A stretch of 64,000 nt of DNA from Gemmatimonadota bacterium (GCA_020161135.1 JAIUOB010000001.1:434001-498000), one strand, 5' to 3'. Counted from the first letter of the stretch, positions 10,367 through 21,300 are shown. Notes: generated by a model not told the origin, from the sequence alone. Translations and numbers: made by a program.

Positions 10367-10407
10367 CTGACGCGTCGCGACTGACGCCTCCCGCTGCGAC
10401 GCGTCAG
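10367..10407. terminator. Bidirectional hairpin between M20 peptidase and membrane protein
   Basis: Perfect 12-bp arms CTGACGCGTCGC and GCGACGCGTCAG separated by 17 bases. It lies between two convergent genes and its right arm covers the stop codon of the minus-strand gene. No clear T-tract. Confidence 0.55.
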
Positions 10408-10769
10408 TCGCGCTCGTCCTTGTCGTCGCGGACGAGCGCGCCCAAGAAGGTGCCCACCACGCTCACCAGGATCGCACCAAGGAGCGCCGGCACGAATCCG
10501 TCCACCTGGAAGCCGGTGCCGCCCGCAAGGCGCGCGGTGAGCAGCAGCATGCCCGCGTTGATGACCAGCGTGAACAGCCCCAGCGTGATGAGCGTGATCG
10601 GGAACGCCAGGAGCTTGAGCACCGGCTTGATGAACGTGTTCACCGCGCCGAACACGAGGGCGAGCACCAGCAGGCCGGTGATCGAGCCGCTGTAGCGGAT
10701 GCCGGTCACGAACTCCGCCGCGCACCAGAGCGCGACGGCGTTGACCAGCAGGGACAGGACGAGTTGCAT
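10404..10769 (-). CDS. Small four-helix membrane protein (holin-like YvlD family)
   Basis: A 121-residue integral membrane protein from the ATG at 10769. Four hydrophobic helices are visible, with the family pattern LVFGAVNTFIKPVLKLLAFPITLITLGLF split over helices two and three. The charged tail is RDDKDERD. Databases name this family phage holin, but there is no phage context here and proteins of this type occur singly in many bacteria. Function is unknown; cell-envelope stress has been suggested for relatives. Convergent with the M20 peptidase. Confidence 0.82.
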   Translation of the reverse strand: MQLVLSLLVNAVALWCAAEFVTGIRYSGSITGLLVLALVFGAVNTFIKPVLKLLAFPITLITLGLFTLVINAGMLLLTARLAGGTGFQVDGFVPALLGAILVSVVGTFLGALVRDDKDERD

Positions 10770-10982
10770 CGCGCGAGGAGTGAGGGGTGGACCGTGGCCG
10801 CGGTGACCGGCCGCAGGCTCGGCTGCGTTCGGCGTGACGACCCGTGCAGGACACCCTACGGTGCGCACCGCGCCGCAGTTTGCCGCACTCGACCGTGGTT
10901 CCTATCGTTAGCGCGTCCGCGGCATCCTCTGCCAGTCGTCCGCCCCCTGTTTCGCGCCGCCCCCGTCTCACGGAGCCTGCCG

Positions 10983-13229
10983 ATGCCCGCCTACGTCGCC
11001 CTCTGCACCGACTCGAAGGGTGATCTGTACGCGGTCGACTTTCCGGGGACGCTCTACCACAACCCGCGCCAACCCAGCGACGCCCTGGCCGCGCCGGGAC
11101 TCGGCGCGCCCGCCGGACAGGGGTGGCGCGGCGTGCGGCAGCTCGCGGTCGTCGAGAACGCGGGCGGGGCCCCGCGCCTCGTGGTCGCGCTCGACTGGAG
11201 CGATCGCGTGCTCGTGGCCGTGGAGCGCACCGGCGCGGGCGCCGAGCGGTTCGTCCCGCAGGTGGTGGGCACATGGCCGGGCATCACCTCGCTGGCTGGC
11301 GGCACCGAGGGGCACTGCTTCGGCGTCACCGCCGACGGGCACCTGCAACGTCGCACGTGGCGCGCGACGGGCGGACAGGTCACGCGCGCCCTGCTCGACC
11401 GGCTCGCCGACCACGTCTTCGACACGGCCGCGCGGTTCGGGGCGCAGCTCGCCCCCGAAGCGCGCGCCGCGCTCAGCGTGGTGGGCGGGCGCCTGTTGCA
11501 CATCGCGGCCGACGGCACGGCCGAACTGCGCGCCGTCGATCGCACCGTGTGGCGTATCGGCGCGTCCGTTGCCAAGAGCATGGTCACGGGCCTGGGCGGC
11601 CACCGTCGCCTGCTCGGCGCCGGCGGCGACGGCCTCTACGCGGTGTCCGCCGAGGGGCAGTTGTTGCGGACGACGCTCGCGCGCACGGCGTCGAGCCTCG
11701 GCGTGACCGTGGGTGCGTTGCTCGACAAGACGCTGACCGGCAAGACGTCCTTCGGCGCGCCGACGCCATCACCCACGCCCACGCATTGGCAGCCGGCGGG
11801 CAGCGGCCTCATGTCGTGGGCCGCACTCCCCTGCAACGTCGAGGGCTATGCGTGGCCGCAGAGCGCGGCGCCCGGCGACACGGTGCAGGTGCATGTGGCG
11901 CTCACGCTGCTCCGCGCCGATGCGCTCGCCGACAACATGCAGGCGCGCACCTTCGATGCCGCACTCGTGCGCCTGCGGCGCATGAAGGGCGGCGTCGAGG
12001 CCGACTACGATGAGGTGGTGTGGACGAGCAGCGCGCCCTACGTGGCCAGCGTGCCGCCGGCGCTCCACGACAGCTTCATGCAGGCCGGGTGCAACTGGCC
12101 GGCGACGTTCAGCGTGACCATTCCCGTCGGTGCGCGCAGTGGGCACTACGCCGTGCGCCTCGTGCCGCGCGATGGCAGCGGCCGCTTCTATGTGCCCGTG
12201 GTCGTGCGACCCGCCGCACGGACCGCGCCGTGGCTCATGCTCGCGAACACGAACACCTGGAACACCTACAATCAGTGGGGTGGGCGCGGGAAGTACGTGC
12301 ACGACGCGCCGCTGCCGTGGACGCTCCCGTTCTGCCGTCCGCATCCCGGGTGCACCCCCGACGTGCTCGGCCCGCTGCCCACGACCGAGCTGATGAACGA
12401 GTCGCACCACCTGCTGCGCGGCGAGCTGTGGGTGGCCGGATGGCTCGAGGATCAGGGCGCCGACTTCGCGGTCGATGTGTACAGCGACCGCGACCTGCAC
12501 CGGGGGCTGGTCGACCTCAGGCCCACGGGGGCGGGAGGGTACCGGGGTGTCATCCTCAACACGCACCCCGAGTACTGGACGGTCGCCATGCACGACCAGC
12601 TCCGCGCCTACCTCTATCCGCCGGACAACGCGGGTGGCGGCAGCGTGATCTACCTGGGGGGCAACGGCCTGTACGAGGAGGTCGTCCTCTCCGACGACGA
12701 TCAGCATCTGCGGATCTTCCCCGGCGTCGACCTTGCCGACGACCCCTACACCGTGACCAACGAGCAGGCGCGCCAGTTCTGCCTCATGCGCGTCCGCGGG
12801 CGCCCCGAGCACGCCCTCATCGGCGTGGGGTTCAACAACGGAGCCGGCTGCTCGGTCCAAGGGGTGCCCTATCTCGTGCAGGGCGACGCCAGCAGCAACG
12901 CGGCGCTGGCCGGGTTGCCGGCGGCGCCCTCCGGCCAGCCGCTCCCACTCGGTGCGACGAGTGCCAACACCGGCTTCGCGGCGAACGGCTGGGAGGTCGA
13001 TGTCCGCGGCGACGCGTCACCGCCCGAGGCACAGGCCGCCGGGGCACGCATCGGCCTGGGGGCCACGCCGGCCACCAGCGGGGAGATGCTCTGCTACCGA
13101 ACGGCGGCCGGCGGCGTGGTCTTCGCGGGCGCCTCGCTGAACGTCGGTGGCTCCCTGGCCGTCGATCCGATGCTGCAGCGGGTCGTGCGCAATGCGCTCG
13201 ACATGGCGCGCGGCACGCCCCTCGTGTGA
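10983..13229 (+). CDS. Tachylectin-like propeller fused to N,N-dimethylformamidase-like domain
   Basis: A 748-residue protein without an obvious signal peptide. Residues 1-260 contain repeated units (GDLYAVDFPGTLYHN, GRLLHIAADGTAELRAV, GLYAVSAEGQLLRTT) resembling a tachylectin-2 type beta-propeller. Residues 300-748 match the large-subunit domain of N,N-dimethylformamidase: NTWNTYNQWGGRGKYV, VILNTHPEYWTVAMHDQLRAY, VIYLGGNGLYEEV, then SGEMLCYR. The true amidohydrolase also needs a small subunit, not seen nearby, so the catalytic activity is uncertain. The start ATG follows GGAG by 5 bases. The fusion suggests a sugar-binding module steering an amidase or glutamine-amidotransferase-like fold; that is inference. 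Confidence 0.8.
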   Translation: MPAYVALCTDSKGDLYAVDFPGTLYHNPRQPSDALAAPGLGAPAGQGWRGVRQLAVVENAGGAPRLVVALDWSDRVLVAVERTGAGAERFVPQVVGTWPGITSLAGGTEGHCFGVTADGHLQRRTWRATGGQVTRALLDRLADHVFDTAARFGAQLAPEARAALSVVGGRLLHIAADGTAELRAVDRTVWRIGASVAKSMVTGLGGHRRLLGAGGDGLYAVSAEGQLLRTTLARTASSLGVTVGALLDKTLTGKTSFGAPTPSPTPTHWQPAGSGLMSWAALPCNVEGYAWPQSAAPGDTVQVHVALTLLRADALADNMQARTFDAALVRLRRMKGGVEADYDEVVWTSSAPYVASVPPALHDSFMQAGCNWPATFSVTIPVGARSGHYAVRLVPRDGSGRFYVPVVVRPAARTAPWLMLANTNTWNTYNQWGGRGKYVHDAPLPWTLPFCRPHPGCTPDVLGPLPTTELMNESHHLLRGELWVAGWLEDQGADFAVDVYSDRDLHRGLVDLRPTGAGGYRGVILNTHPEYWTVAMHDQLRAYLYPPDNAGGGSVIYLGGNGLYEEVVLSDDDQHLRIFPGVDLADDPYTVTNEQARQFCLMRVRGRPEHALIGVGFNNGAGCSVQGVPYLVQGDASSNAALAGLPAAPSGQPLPLGATSANTGFAANGWEVDVRGDASPPEAQAAGARIGLGATPATSGEMLCYRTAAGGVVFAGASLNVGGSLAVDPMLQRVVRNALDMARGTPLV

Positions 13230-13295
13230 CCTTGTCTCCTGTCCGGTGCGTCCCCTTCTCCCCTGCGCCCTGCGCCCCCTGATGCCGCAACCCGC

Positions 13296-16200
13296 GTGAC
13301 GGTCCTGTTCGAACAGCTGCAGGAAGCGGTGCGCGGGCGCTACCAGCTCGAGCGCGAGATCGGACGCGGGGGCATGGCCACCGTCTTCCTCGCGCACGAC
13401 CGGCGCCACCAGCGCAAGGTGGCCATCAAGGCGCTGTACCCGGAGTTCGCGGCGTCCATCGGCTCGGAACGGTTCGCGCGCGAGATCGCGATCGCGGCGG
13501 TGCTCACGCATCCGCACATCGTGCCGCTGTACGACTCGGGCGCGGCCAACGGCGTGCCGTACTACGTCATGCCGTTCATCGACGGCGAGTCGCTCGGGCG
13601 TCGGCTCGCGCGCGAGGGCCCGCTGCCACTCGCCGATGTCGCGCACATCGTCCGCGAAGTGGCCGACGCGCTCGACTACGCGCACCGCGCCGGCATCGTC
13701 CATCGCGACATCAAGCCCGACAACGTGCTGCTCACCGGCGGGCACGCCCTCGTGGCCGACTTCGGCATCGCGCGCGCCGTCGACGCCGCGAACGCCGGAC
13801 GTCTCACGAGCACCGGGCTCTCGATGGGGACGCCGCATTACATGAGCCCCGAGCAGATGTTCGGCGACGAGGCGCTCGACGGCCGCACCGATCTCTACGC
13901 GCTGGCCTGCGTCGCCTACGAAATGCTCGCCGGACGCCCGCCCTACGACGGCGAGTCGGGGCGGGAAGTCTCCACGCGACACCTGCACGCGGCCATCCCG
14001 CGCATCACCCGCATCCGCGCCGACGTCCCGGCCGCCGCCGACACCGTGCTGCTCAAGGCGCTCGCCAAGAAGCCCACCGAGCGCTGGGCCACGGCGGGTG
14101 CGTTCGCGGACGCGTTCGGCGAGGCGTTGGGCGTCGTCGGTCCGCCCACCGGCGCCAACAGCCGTGCCATGCCGCTCATGCGGCGCCCGTCGTTCGTGCG
14201 CACGCATGCCCGCGCCATCACGGGCGGCCTCGCGCTGCTCGCCGGCGTCGCCGGCCTCACGTGGTGGGCGCGCGAGAGTGGCCGCCGCGAGGCCGCCGCG
14301 GCCGTGCCGACCACGCGCGACGATGTCGTCGCGGTCCTGCCCTTCCGGGTCGTCGGCGACGCCTCTTTCCAGTACCTCCGTGAAGGCATGGTCGACCTGC
14401 TCTCGACCAAGCTCGCGGCGCTGCCGGGGGTGCAGGCGGCCGACACACGCGCCGTGCTCAGCGCGTGGCAACGCGCCATGCACGGCGCCAACGACCCGAC
14501 CCTCGACGAGGCACGCGCGATCGCCCGCACGCTGGGCAGCGGGCGGTTCGTGCTGGGCGACATCGTCGCCACGCCGCGCGGACTGCAAATCTCCGCCCGC
14601 CTGCTCGACGCCAACGGCAGCGGGCGTGTCGAGGCCGCGGAGCAGGGCGAGCCCGACTCGCTCTTCTCACTCGTCGACAAGGTCGCGCTGCAACTGCTCG
14701 CGCGCAGCGCCGGCGAGACGCGACGCCTGGCGGAGCTCACGTCGACCTCGCTGCCGGCGGTGCGCGCCTATCTCGCGGGACGATCGGCGCTGCGGCGCGG
14801 CGAAGCGCAGCAGGCCATCAGCTACTTCACGGAAGCGCTCGAAACCGACTCCACCTTCGCGTTGGCCGCACTGGGCATGGCGGCGTCGGGGGCGTGGTCG
14901 CAGCAGGCCGGCCAATCCCAGGCCCTCCGGCGCGGGCTGCGCACGGGCTATGCGCTGCGCGGTCGCCTGTCGCGACGCGACCAACTGCTGTTCGAGGCGC
15001 TCGTGCTGCCGGGCGACCCCAAGCTGCACACTGCGGCCGAGCAGCTCGGGGGGTGGGAACGCGCGATCGCGCTGATGGCGGACAGCCCCGAGGCGCAGTA
15101 CGCCTACGGCGACCGCTTCTACCACACCGGCGCCCAATTGGGGGTGCAGGACGCCGCCGAGCGCGCGGCACGCGCCTTCAATCGCACACTGGCGCTCGAC
15201 TCCGCATGGGGACAGCCCACGGGGCATCTCGTGGAGATGGCGGTGCAGGCGGGCGACCGCGCGCGGGCGCGCGCGCTGCTGACGCTGTACCGCGCGAGTG
15301 CCGGCAGCGCCGACGCCGGCGACTACGTGCTCTGGCGCGCCGCGGTGGGGCTCGACGACGACGCGCTGCGCGCGCGCGTGCTCGCCCAGCGCACGACGAT
15401 GCCGCTGGCGGCGCTCAACCGCATCGTGGGCTTCGGGCAGGCCGACGGGGTCGGGCTCGACGACGTCGACGACGCGGCCGCCGAGATCACCCGGCGCGCT
15501 CGGCAACGCACGGCGGGGGACAACGCCGTGCACCCCGCGCAGACGCTGCATAGCTGGGCGCGCAATCGCGGACGCGCGGCCGCCACCGCCGACGCCATCG
15601 CGCTGCTGCGCGAGTCGGGCCCGATTCCCCCGGGCTTCTCCATCGTGTACTTCGATGCAGACCAGGTGCCGGTGCTCGACGCCCTGTTCTGGGATGGCGA
15701 TTCCACCACCGCCGCCGCGGCCGTGACGCGCCTCGCCGCGCGCGCCGGTGGGCCGCTGCCGCGTGAGAGCGGCGCGCGCGCCATCGCGCTCACCAATCGG
15801 TGCGTCGAGCTGCTGTGGGCGGCACGAACGACCGATGTGCGGCGCGACCCGCGCTTCGCCGTGCTGCGCAGCGGCGTGGGCGACTCGGTGGGCGTGCACG
15901 GCGGCGACCCGGCGTTGTGCGTCGCCCTGCTCGACGCGATGGGTGCCGTGCGCGCCGACGCGCGCGGCACCGACGCGGCCACCGCCGTGCGCCGTCTCGA
16001 CTCGATCGCCGTGCAGGGGCCCTATCAGTTCGGCATCGACTTCGCGAATCTCGCGCTGGCGCGACTGCAGGCGCAGCGCGGCGACAGCGCGGCGGCGTTG
16101 CGCACGGTGCGTCGGCGTCCGTACGACTGGGACACGGCGCCGCTCTATCTGTCGAGTTACCTGCTGCTCGAAGCGCGGTTGGCCGCGGCGACCGGAGACC

Positions 16201-16313
16201 GCGCCGGCGCCTCCCGCGCGTACGACCACTGGCTCGCGCTGCGCAGCAACGTCGATGCGCCCCTGCGTGCGGAGGTGACCGCCGTGCGCGCGGAGCGGGC
16301 AAAGCGTCGCTGA
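13296..16313 (+). CDS. Membrane Ser/Thr protein kinase with C-terminal TPR region
   Basis: A 1005-residue Hanks-type kinase. The kinase domain (18-280) has the Gly loop EIGRGGMATV at 21-30, Lys45 in VAIKAL, HRDIKPDNVLL at 136-146 with catalytic Asp138, DFG at 155-157 and GTPHYMSPEQ at 178-187. All catalytic residues are present. A hydrophobic segment at about 307-324 anchors it, and the rest is an extracytoplasmic region with a TolB-like stretch (VVAVLPFRVVGD) followed by helical TPR-like repeats. This architecture is expanded in Gemmatimonadota. The start is GTG, 66 bases after the previous stop. Targets are unknown. Confidence 0.92.
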   Translation: MTVLFEQLQEAVRGRYQLEREIGRGGMATVFLAHDRRHQRKVAIKALYPEFAASIGSERFAREIAIAAVLTHPHIVPLYDSGAANGVPYYVMPFIDGESLGRRLAREGPLPLADVAHIVREVADALDYAHRAGIVHRDIKPDNVLLTGGHALVADFGIARAVDAANAGRLTSTGLSMGTPHYMSPEQMFGDEALDGRTDLYALACVAYEMLAGRPPYDGESGREVSTRHLHAAIPRITRIRADVPAAADTVLLKALAKKPTERWATAGAFADAFGEALGVVGPPTGANSRAMPLMRRPSFVRTHARAITGGLALLAGVAGLTWWARESGRREAAAAVPTTRDDVVAVLPFRVVGDASFQYLREGMVDLLSTKLAALPGVQAADTRAVLSAWQRAMHGANDPTLDEARAIARTLGSGRFVLGDIVATPRGLQISARLLDANGSGRVEAAEQGEPDSLFSLVDKVALQLLARSAGETRRLAELTSTSLPAVRAYLAGRSALRRGEAQQAISYFTEALETDSTFALAALGMAASGAWSQQAGQSQALRRGLRTGYALRGRLSRRDQLLFEALVLPGDPKLHTAAEQLGGWERAIALMADSPEAQYAYGDRFYHTGAQLGVQDAAERAARAFNRTLALDSAWGQPTGHLVEMAVQAGDRARARALLTLYRASAGSADAGDYVLWRAAVGLDDDALRARVLAQRTTMPLAALNRIVGFGQADGVGLDDVDDAAAEITRRARQRTAGDNAVHPAQTLHSWARNRGRAAATADAIALLRESGPIPPGFSIVYFDADQVPVLDALFWDGDSTTAAAAVTRLAARAGGPLPRESGARAIALTNRCVELLWAARTTDVRRDPRFAVLRSGVGDSVGVHGGDPALCVALLDAMGAVRADARGTDAATAVRRLDSIAVQGPYQFGIDFANLALARLQAQRGDSAAALRTVRRRPYDWDTAPLYLSSYLLLEARLAAATGDRAGASRAYDHWLALRSNVDAPLRAEVTAVRAERAKRR

Positions 16314-16323
16314 CGGCCCTGTT

Positions 16324-18285
16324 TCAGCGCTTCGCCGCTTCCACCCGCACCGGCACGCGAATCGCCCAGCCGCCACCGTCGTCGGTTCGCACCTCGAGCG
16401 TGTACGCGCCCGGCCGCAGCGGCGTGAACGCCATGTCGGCCGTCTGCCCCGGCCCCATCGTGATCTGCGCCATCTGCGACGTGCGCAGTGCCGGCGGCAG
16501 GTCGGCGCCGTCCTTGGCGATGGGGGTCCAGCGCGCGGTGGCGCTGTCGCTCCGCAGCGCGAGCCGCACGATCCAGTCGGGGTGAATGACCACCAGCCGC
16601 AGGCGGTGTGTCACCCCGGCCTGCAGGTGCAACGGGCGCGGATTGGCGCGGCCGTTCACGAGCGCGAACGGGCTCGGTTCCTTCGGCTCCACCCACGGGC
16701 CGCCGCCACCCACCACCACCACATGGTCGCGCGTGGTGTCACGCGGCGCATCGGTCACGATGAGTGCGCCATACATGCCGTGCGTGATCTGCTTGCGATC
16801 GTTGAAGTGCGAGTGATAGGGAAACGTGCCCGATCGCGGCGGCACGAACGCGGCGGTGAAGGTGCCGCCCGGGTCGACCTGTCCGTAGCGCGTGGTGCCC
16901 GTGCCACTCCAGTGCGGCACGCCGTCGGGATAGCTCTCGATCTCGAGGCCGTGCCAGTGCACCGAGGTGGGTTCGGCGAGGTTGTTGTGCACGGTGATGG
17001 CCACCGGCTGCCCGCGTCGCAGCTCGAGCACCGGGCCAGGCAGTACCACCGAATCGCGCGCCGGCGGCGTGTCGCCCTGCTGCAGCGCGAAGCCGATGGC
17101 CGACGCCCCGGCGCGCAGGGCGTGCGGCTTCTGCTGCACGAACAGGTCGAGACGACGGGCGTTCGCGGTGCTCGGTTCGCGATAGCCCGGCTTCGGTGCC
17201 ACCACGAGGCCCACCACGAGGCCGCGCATGTGCGCGTCGAGGTGTGAGCCCATGGCCGCAGCGCGCCGACCGAGCACGGCCGCATCCGGCAGGTGCGCGG
17301 CGTGACCATTCGCTGCCGGTGCGACGGCCGTGCCCGTGGCACGCGGTGCGCCCGACACCGACACGGTCTCGTCGACATGGAACGCCAGGTGACAGTGGAA
17401 CAGCCAGTTGCCCGGAGTCGAGGCGAGATAGCTGAACGTGGTGGTATGCAGCGGCTCGATGAGATCCGTATTCGACAGCGGACGCCGCGCCACCGGCACC
17501 GGCGTGTCGGTGCGCGTGTCGCCGTGTGATTCGATGCGATAGTAGAACCCGTGCAGATGCAGCGGATGCGCAAGCGGGATCATGTTGATGACGCGCACGC
17601 GCATCGAGTCCCCCTGCGTCGCCTTCAGCACATCGGTATGCGGCCAGCCCTTGCCGTTGATCGCCGACATGATCTCCCAGTGCCGGTCGCCGTCGCGCTC
17701 GTGAAACCACTCGCTGAGGAGCAGGATCTCGTCGCGCGTGGATGCGCCGGGGGCGTCCACCACGATGGCGCCGTTGAGCTGACTATCGAGCCAGAAGCGT
17801 TCGCCGACCGCGGTGCCCGCCAGCGTGCCCCAGTACGCGAACGTGCCGGCGGTCCCGAGCGCGATGCGCAGCGTCCGCGTGGCGCCGGCGCGGAGGTGCA
17901 CGGTGTCGTCACCGCGCGCGACACCCGGCTTGAGTCCACCGATCACCAGCGCACTGTCGGTGCGGTTGCGCAGCGTGAGCGCGAGCACCGTCCCCCGCGG
18001 CGCACGCACGAGCGGGCCGGGCACATTCGGCGACTTGCCGGCCTCGGCAAAGGCGAGCACGCGCAGCTCCGTGTCGGCCTCGCCTTCCGGGCGCCAGGCA
18101 CTCTCCACCACGTCGAGCGCGAGCGTCAGCGTACCCGCACGCAACGTACCGGCAGGCTCGCGGTTCTGGTGCACGACGGCCAGGGTCGCCGTCGGCAACG
18201 GCGGGGGGAGCGGCGTGCGCGGCGCGGCGGCGATGAGCTGCGCCGGCACCATGAGGTGCAACAGCGCCGTGGTGAGCATCGGCAT
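16324..18285 (-). CDS. Multicopper oxidase with permuted copper-binding motifs
   Basis: Exported copper oxidase of 653 residues with a signal peptide (MPMLTTALLHLMVPAQLIAA). Four cupredoxin-like domains can be drawn. Domain 1 (40-180) has no copper ligands. Domain 2 carries HPLHLHG (240-246) and HCHLAFH (297-303), which hold the type 1 and part of the trinuclear coppers. Domain 3 carries HWHG (443-446) and YHSH (490-493). Domain 4 (515-653) lacks ligands. In laccases the HWH and HSH motifs come first and HCH last, so the order here is swapped. The axial type 1 position is Val. All eight trinuclear-cluster histidines are present, so activity is plausible. Convergent with the kinase gene. Confidence 0.88.
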   Translation of the reverse strand: MPMLTTALLHLMVPAQLIAAAPRTPLPPPLPTATLAVVHQNREPAGTLRAGTLTLALDVVESAWRPEGEADTELRVLAFAEAGKSPNVPGPLVRAPRGTVLALTLRNRTDSALVIGGLKPGVARGDDTVHLRAGATRTLRIALGTAGTFAYWGTLAGTAVGERFWLDSQLNGAIVVDAPGASTRDEILLLSEWFHERDGDRHWEIMSAINGKGWPHTDVLKATQGDSMRVRVINMIPLAHPLHLHGFYYRIESHGDTRTDTPVPVARRPLSNTDLIEPLHTTTFSYLASTPGNWLFHCHLAFHVDETVSVSGAPRATGTAVAPAANGHAAHLPDAAVLGRRAAAMGSHLDAHMRGLVVGLVVAPKPGYREPSTANARRLDLFVQQKPHALRAGASAIGFALQQGDTPPARDSVVLPGPVLELRRGQPVAITVHNNLAEPTSVHWHGLEIESYPDGVPHWSGTGTTRYGQVDPGGTFTAAFVPPRSGTFPYHSHFNDRKQITHGMYGALIVTDAPRDTTRDHVVVVGGGGPWVEPKEPSPFALVNGRANPRPLHLQAGVTHRLRLVVIHPDWIVRLALRSDSATARWTPIAKDGADLPPALRTSQMAQITMGPGQTADMAFTPLRPGAYTLEVRTDDGGGWAIRVPVRVEAAKR

Positions 18286-18312
18286 CGAACGCTCGATCGA
18301 AGGGGAGACGAA

Positions 18313-18348
18313 GACGGGCCCGGCGAACGTACGCTCGCCGGGCCCGTC
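18313..18348 (-). terminator. Strong hairpin after the VPS10-type gene
   Basis: Perfect 14-bp stem, arms GACGGGCCCGGCGA and TCGCCGGGCCCGTC, loop of 8. On the minus strand it follows the stop at 18374 by 25 bases and is followed by a C/T-rich run. It also separates this gene from the multicopper oxidase start at 18285. Confidence 0.65.
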
Positions 18349-18373
18349 CGTCCATCTCGCAAGGCGGTGTACG

Positions 18374-21300
18374 CTAGCGCTCGCCCATCCAGGTGTCTTC
18401 GAGCACCCGCACCACCTGCGATCCCACCTCGCGTCCACCGGCGGTGAGCGTCACCCGATAGGTGCCGACCGGTGCGAGGCGTGCGCCGCCCACGCATCCA
18501 CCTCCGCCACCACCTCCGCCGCCGCCGCCGCCCGCACGACCACCCTGCGCCGCCGCGGTCGACGCGCACAGGTTCCACTGCCAGCGGTTGAGCCCGGCCG
18601 CACCACTCACCGTCGCGCTCCGGAACTCGGCGCCGGTCACGACGTCGGTGATAGTGAGCTTGGCATCCATCGCCGGGTTCTTCAGGTAGTAAGCGATCGC
18701 CGTGCCGCGCGGCGCGTTCTCGCCCACCCACCACTTGTCACCGGGAATGGCCGTGCCCAACCGCCGGTCGGTCTTCCACACCACCGCATCACGAATCGGC
18801 AGCAACGCCGCGTCGCGCTGCAGCACGTCGGGCGTGAGCCGCTGCAGCGCACTGATGTCATCCATGATCCACACGCTGCGCGAGTGCGTCGAGAGCACGA
18901 GATCGTTCTCGCGCGGGTGCACCAGCACCTCGTCGACGCGTCCGGTGGGCAGGTTGGGCATGAACTGGTGCCAGTTCTTGCCGTCGTCGAGCGACACGTA
19001 AAAGCCCAGCTCGGTGGGCGCGTACAGCAGGTTGCGGTTCACCGGATCCTGCCGGATGGCGTTCACGTGCCCGAAGGCGGGCAGGTTGCCGCTCACGCTT
19101 GTCCACGTCTTGCCGTAGTCGGTCGTCTTGAAGATGTAGGGCTTCACATCCTCGCTGCGGTGCGCGTCGAGCGCGACGTACGCGGTGCCCGCGTCGTACC
19201 AGCTCGCCTCGAGGCCGCTGATGTACGTCTCGTGATCGACGCCGGGGATGTTCTTCCCGACCTCCTCCCACGTGTAGCCGTAGTCGCGGCTCACCTGCAC
19301 GTTGCCGTCATCGGTGCCCGCCCACAGCACGCCCGGCACCAGCGGCGATTCGGCCAGCTCGGTCACGGTGCCGTACTCGTTCGCGACATAGCCGTCGTTG
19401 CGCGACAGGATGCACGCCGCGCCCTTGTCGCGGCCGCAGCGGGGCAGTGCGTACGCAATGCCCATGATCGAGCGCTTGGTGATGTCGACCTGCTTGCCCA
19501 GCTCCTTCGTCATCGTCCACGAGTCGCCGCGATCGCGGGAGATGAACACCGAGCGTCCACCCACGAGGATCGTCTGCGGATTGTGCGGCGACATGCGGAT
19601 GGGCGAGTTCCAGTTGAACTGCACCGTCGCACCCGCCAACGGATTGATGATGTTGGAACGGGCGACCGGCGGACCTGCGGGCGCCGCTTCGCCACCGGGC
19701 TCACCGCCGCCACCACCGGCGCCGCGTCCGCCGCCGGCCAGCGACGGCTTCACGCTGCGCGCCTCACCGGTGGTGAGGTTGTAGCGCTGCATGCCCAGGT
19801 TCTGCGACGCGGTGAAGAAGATGTTGTAGTCGTTCGGGTCGATGGCGTTCTGGAAGCCGTCGCCGCCACCCACGCGAATCCACATCCACTGCCGCAGCCC
19901 GCCGCCCGGCCCTTCGCTGCGCACCGAACTCGGGCCGCACCACGAGCCGTTGTCCTGCAGTCCGGTGCACACCCAGTACGGACGCCGCATGTCGACACTC
20001 GCGGAGTACGCCAGCCCGACCGCCCACAGGCGGATGGCCTCCCACTTCTGGCCGCCATCGTACGACACGTCCACGCCACCGTCGTTGCCGTAGATGACGT
20101 GATTGCTGTTCGCCGGATTGATCCAGATGGCGTGGTTGTCGACGTGGCCCATGTTGTTGAGCCCTTCCCACGTCTTGCCGCCGTCCACCGACTTGGTGGG
20201 CCCCACCCCGCCCAGATACACGACGTCGGGCTTGTTGGGATCGACGCGGATCTGCGAGAAGTACATGGGCCGCTGGTTCTCGTTGGACATGAACGTCCAC
20301 GACTTGCCCTTGTCGGTGCTGCGCCACACGCCGCTCACCTGCGGGTCGGGGGGAAGCTGCGCGCCCCGTCCGGCGCCGGCGCCACCACCGCCACCTCCCG
20401 CTCCACCCGCGCCACCACCGCGCGGGGCGTTCGCGGCGGCGTTCGCGCTGGGCGTCTCCTTGTCAGGGGCCACTTCGATCTGCGCGTACATGATGTTCGG
20501 GTTCGCGCGATGGATGTCGAGCGCGATGCGCCCCATCGTGCCACGCGGGAGCCCGTTGCCCGTCTGCTTCTTCCAGGTGCGTCCGCCATCGATGCTGGCG
20601 TAGAGTCCGCTCCCCGGACCGCCTCCCACGAAGCCCCATGCCGTGCGCTGCCGCTGGTACATGGCGGCCCACAGGTTGCTGGGGTTCGACGGATCGATCA
20701 CGATCTCCGTCGCCGCCGTGTTCTCGTCGACGTACAGCGTCTTCGTCCACGTGCGACCGCCATCGGTCGTCATGAACACCCCGCGCTCGCTGCTCGGGCC
20801 GTACAGCCGCCCGCCCACCGCGATCCACACCGTATTCGGGTTGGTGGGGTGCACGATGACGCGGCCGAGGACCGGCACATCCTTGAAGCCCACACGCGTG
20901 AACGTCTTGCCGGCATCGGTGCTCTTGTAGAGACCGTCACCGTACGTCGTGGTCTGGCGGTTGTTCGCCTCGCCCGTGGCCACGTACAGCACGTTCGGAT
21001 CCGACGGCGCGAGGGTGAGATCGGCGATCGACGCCGACCCGTACTGGTCGAAGATCGACTCCCACGAGATGCCGTTGTTGGTGGTCTTGAGCACGCCACC
21101 CACCGCGAGACCGATGTACCAGGTGCTCGGGTTCTTCTCGTCCACCGCGAGATCGTCGACACGCCCACCCTGCCCCACGGGCCCGATCGAGCGCCAGCGG
21201 AAGTCGCGCAGCAGCGGATGGTCGGGACGATTCACCATCGGGGGCGGGGTCGGCGGTGCGTTCTGCGCGCGGCCGGCGGGGGGACAGAACAGCAGCGCGG

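Noticed and set aside
10404..10769. Phage or prophage, from the holin-like protein
   Set aside because: No integrase, capsid, lysin or attachment site is nearby, and the family occurs alone in many bacteria.
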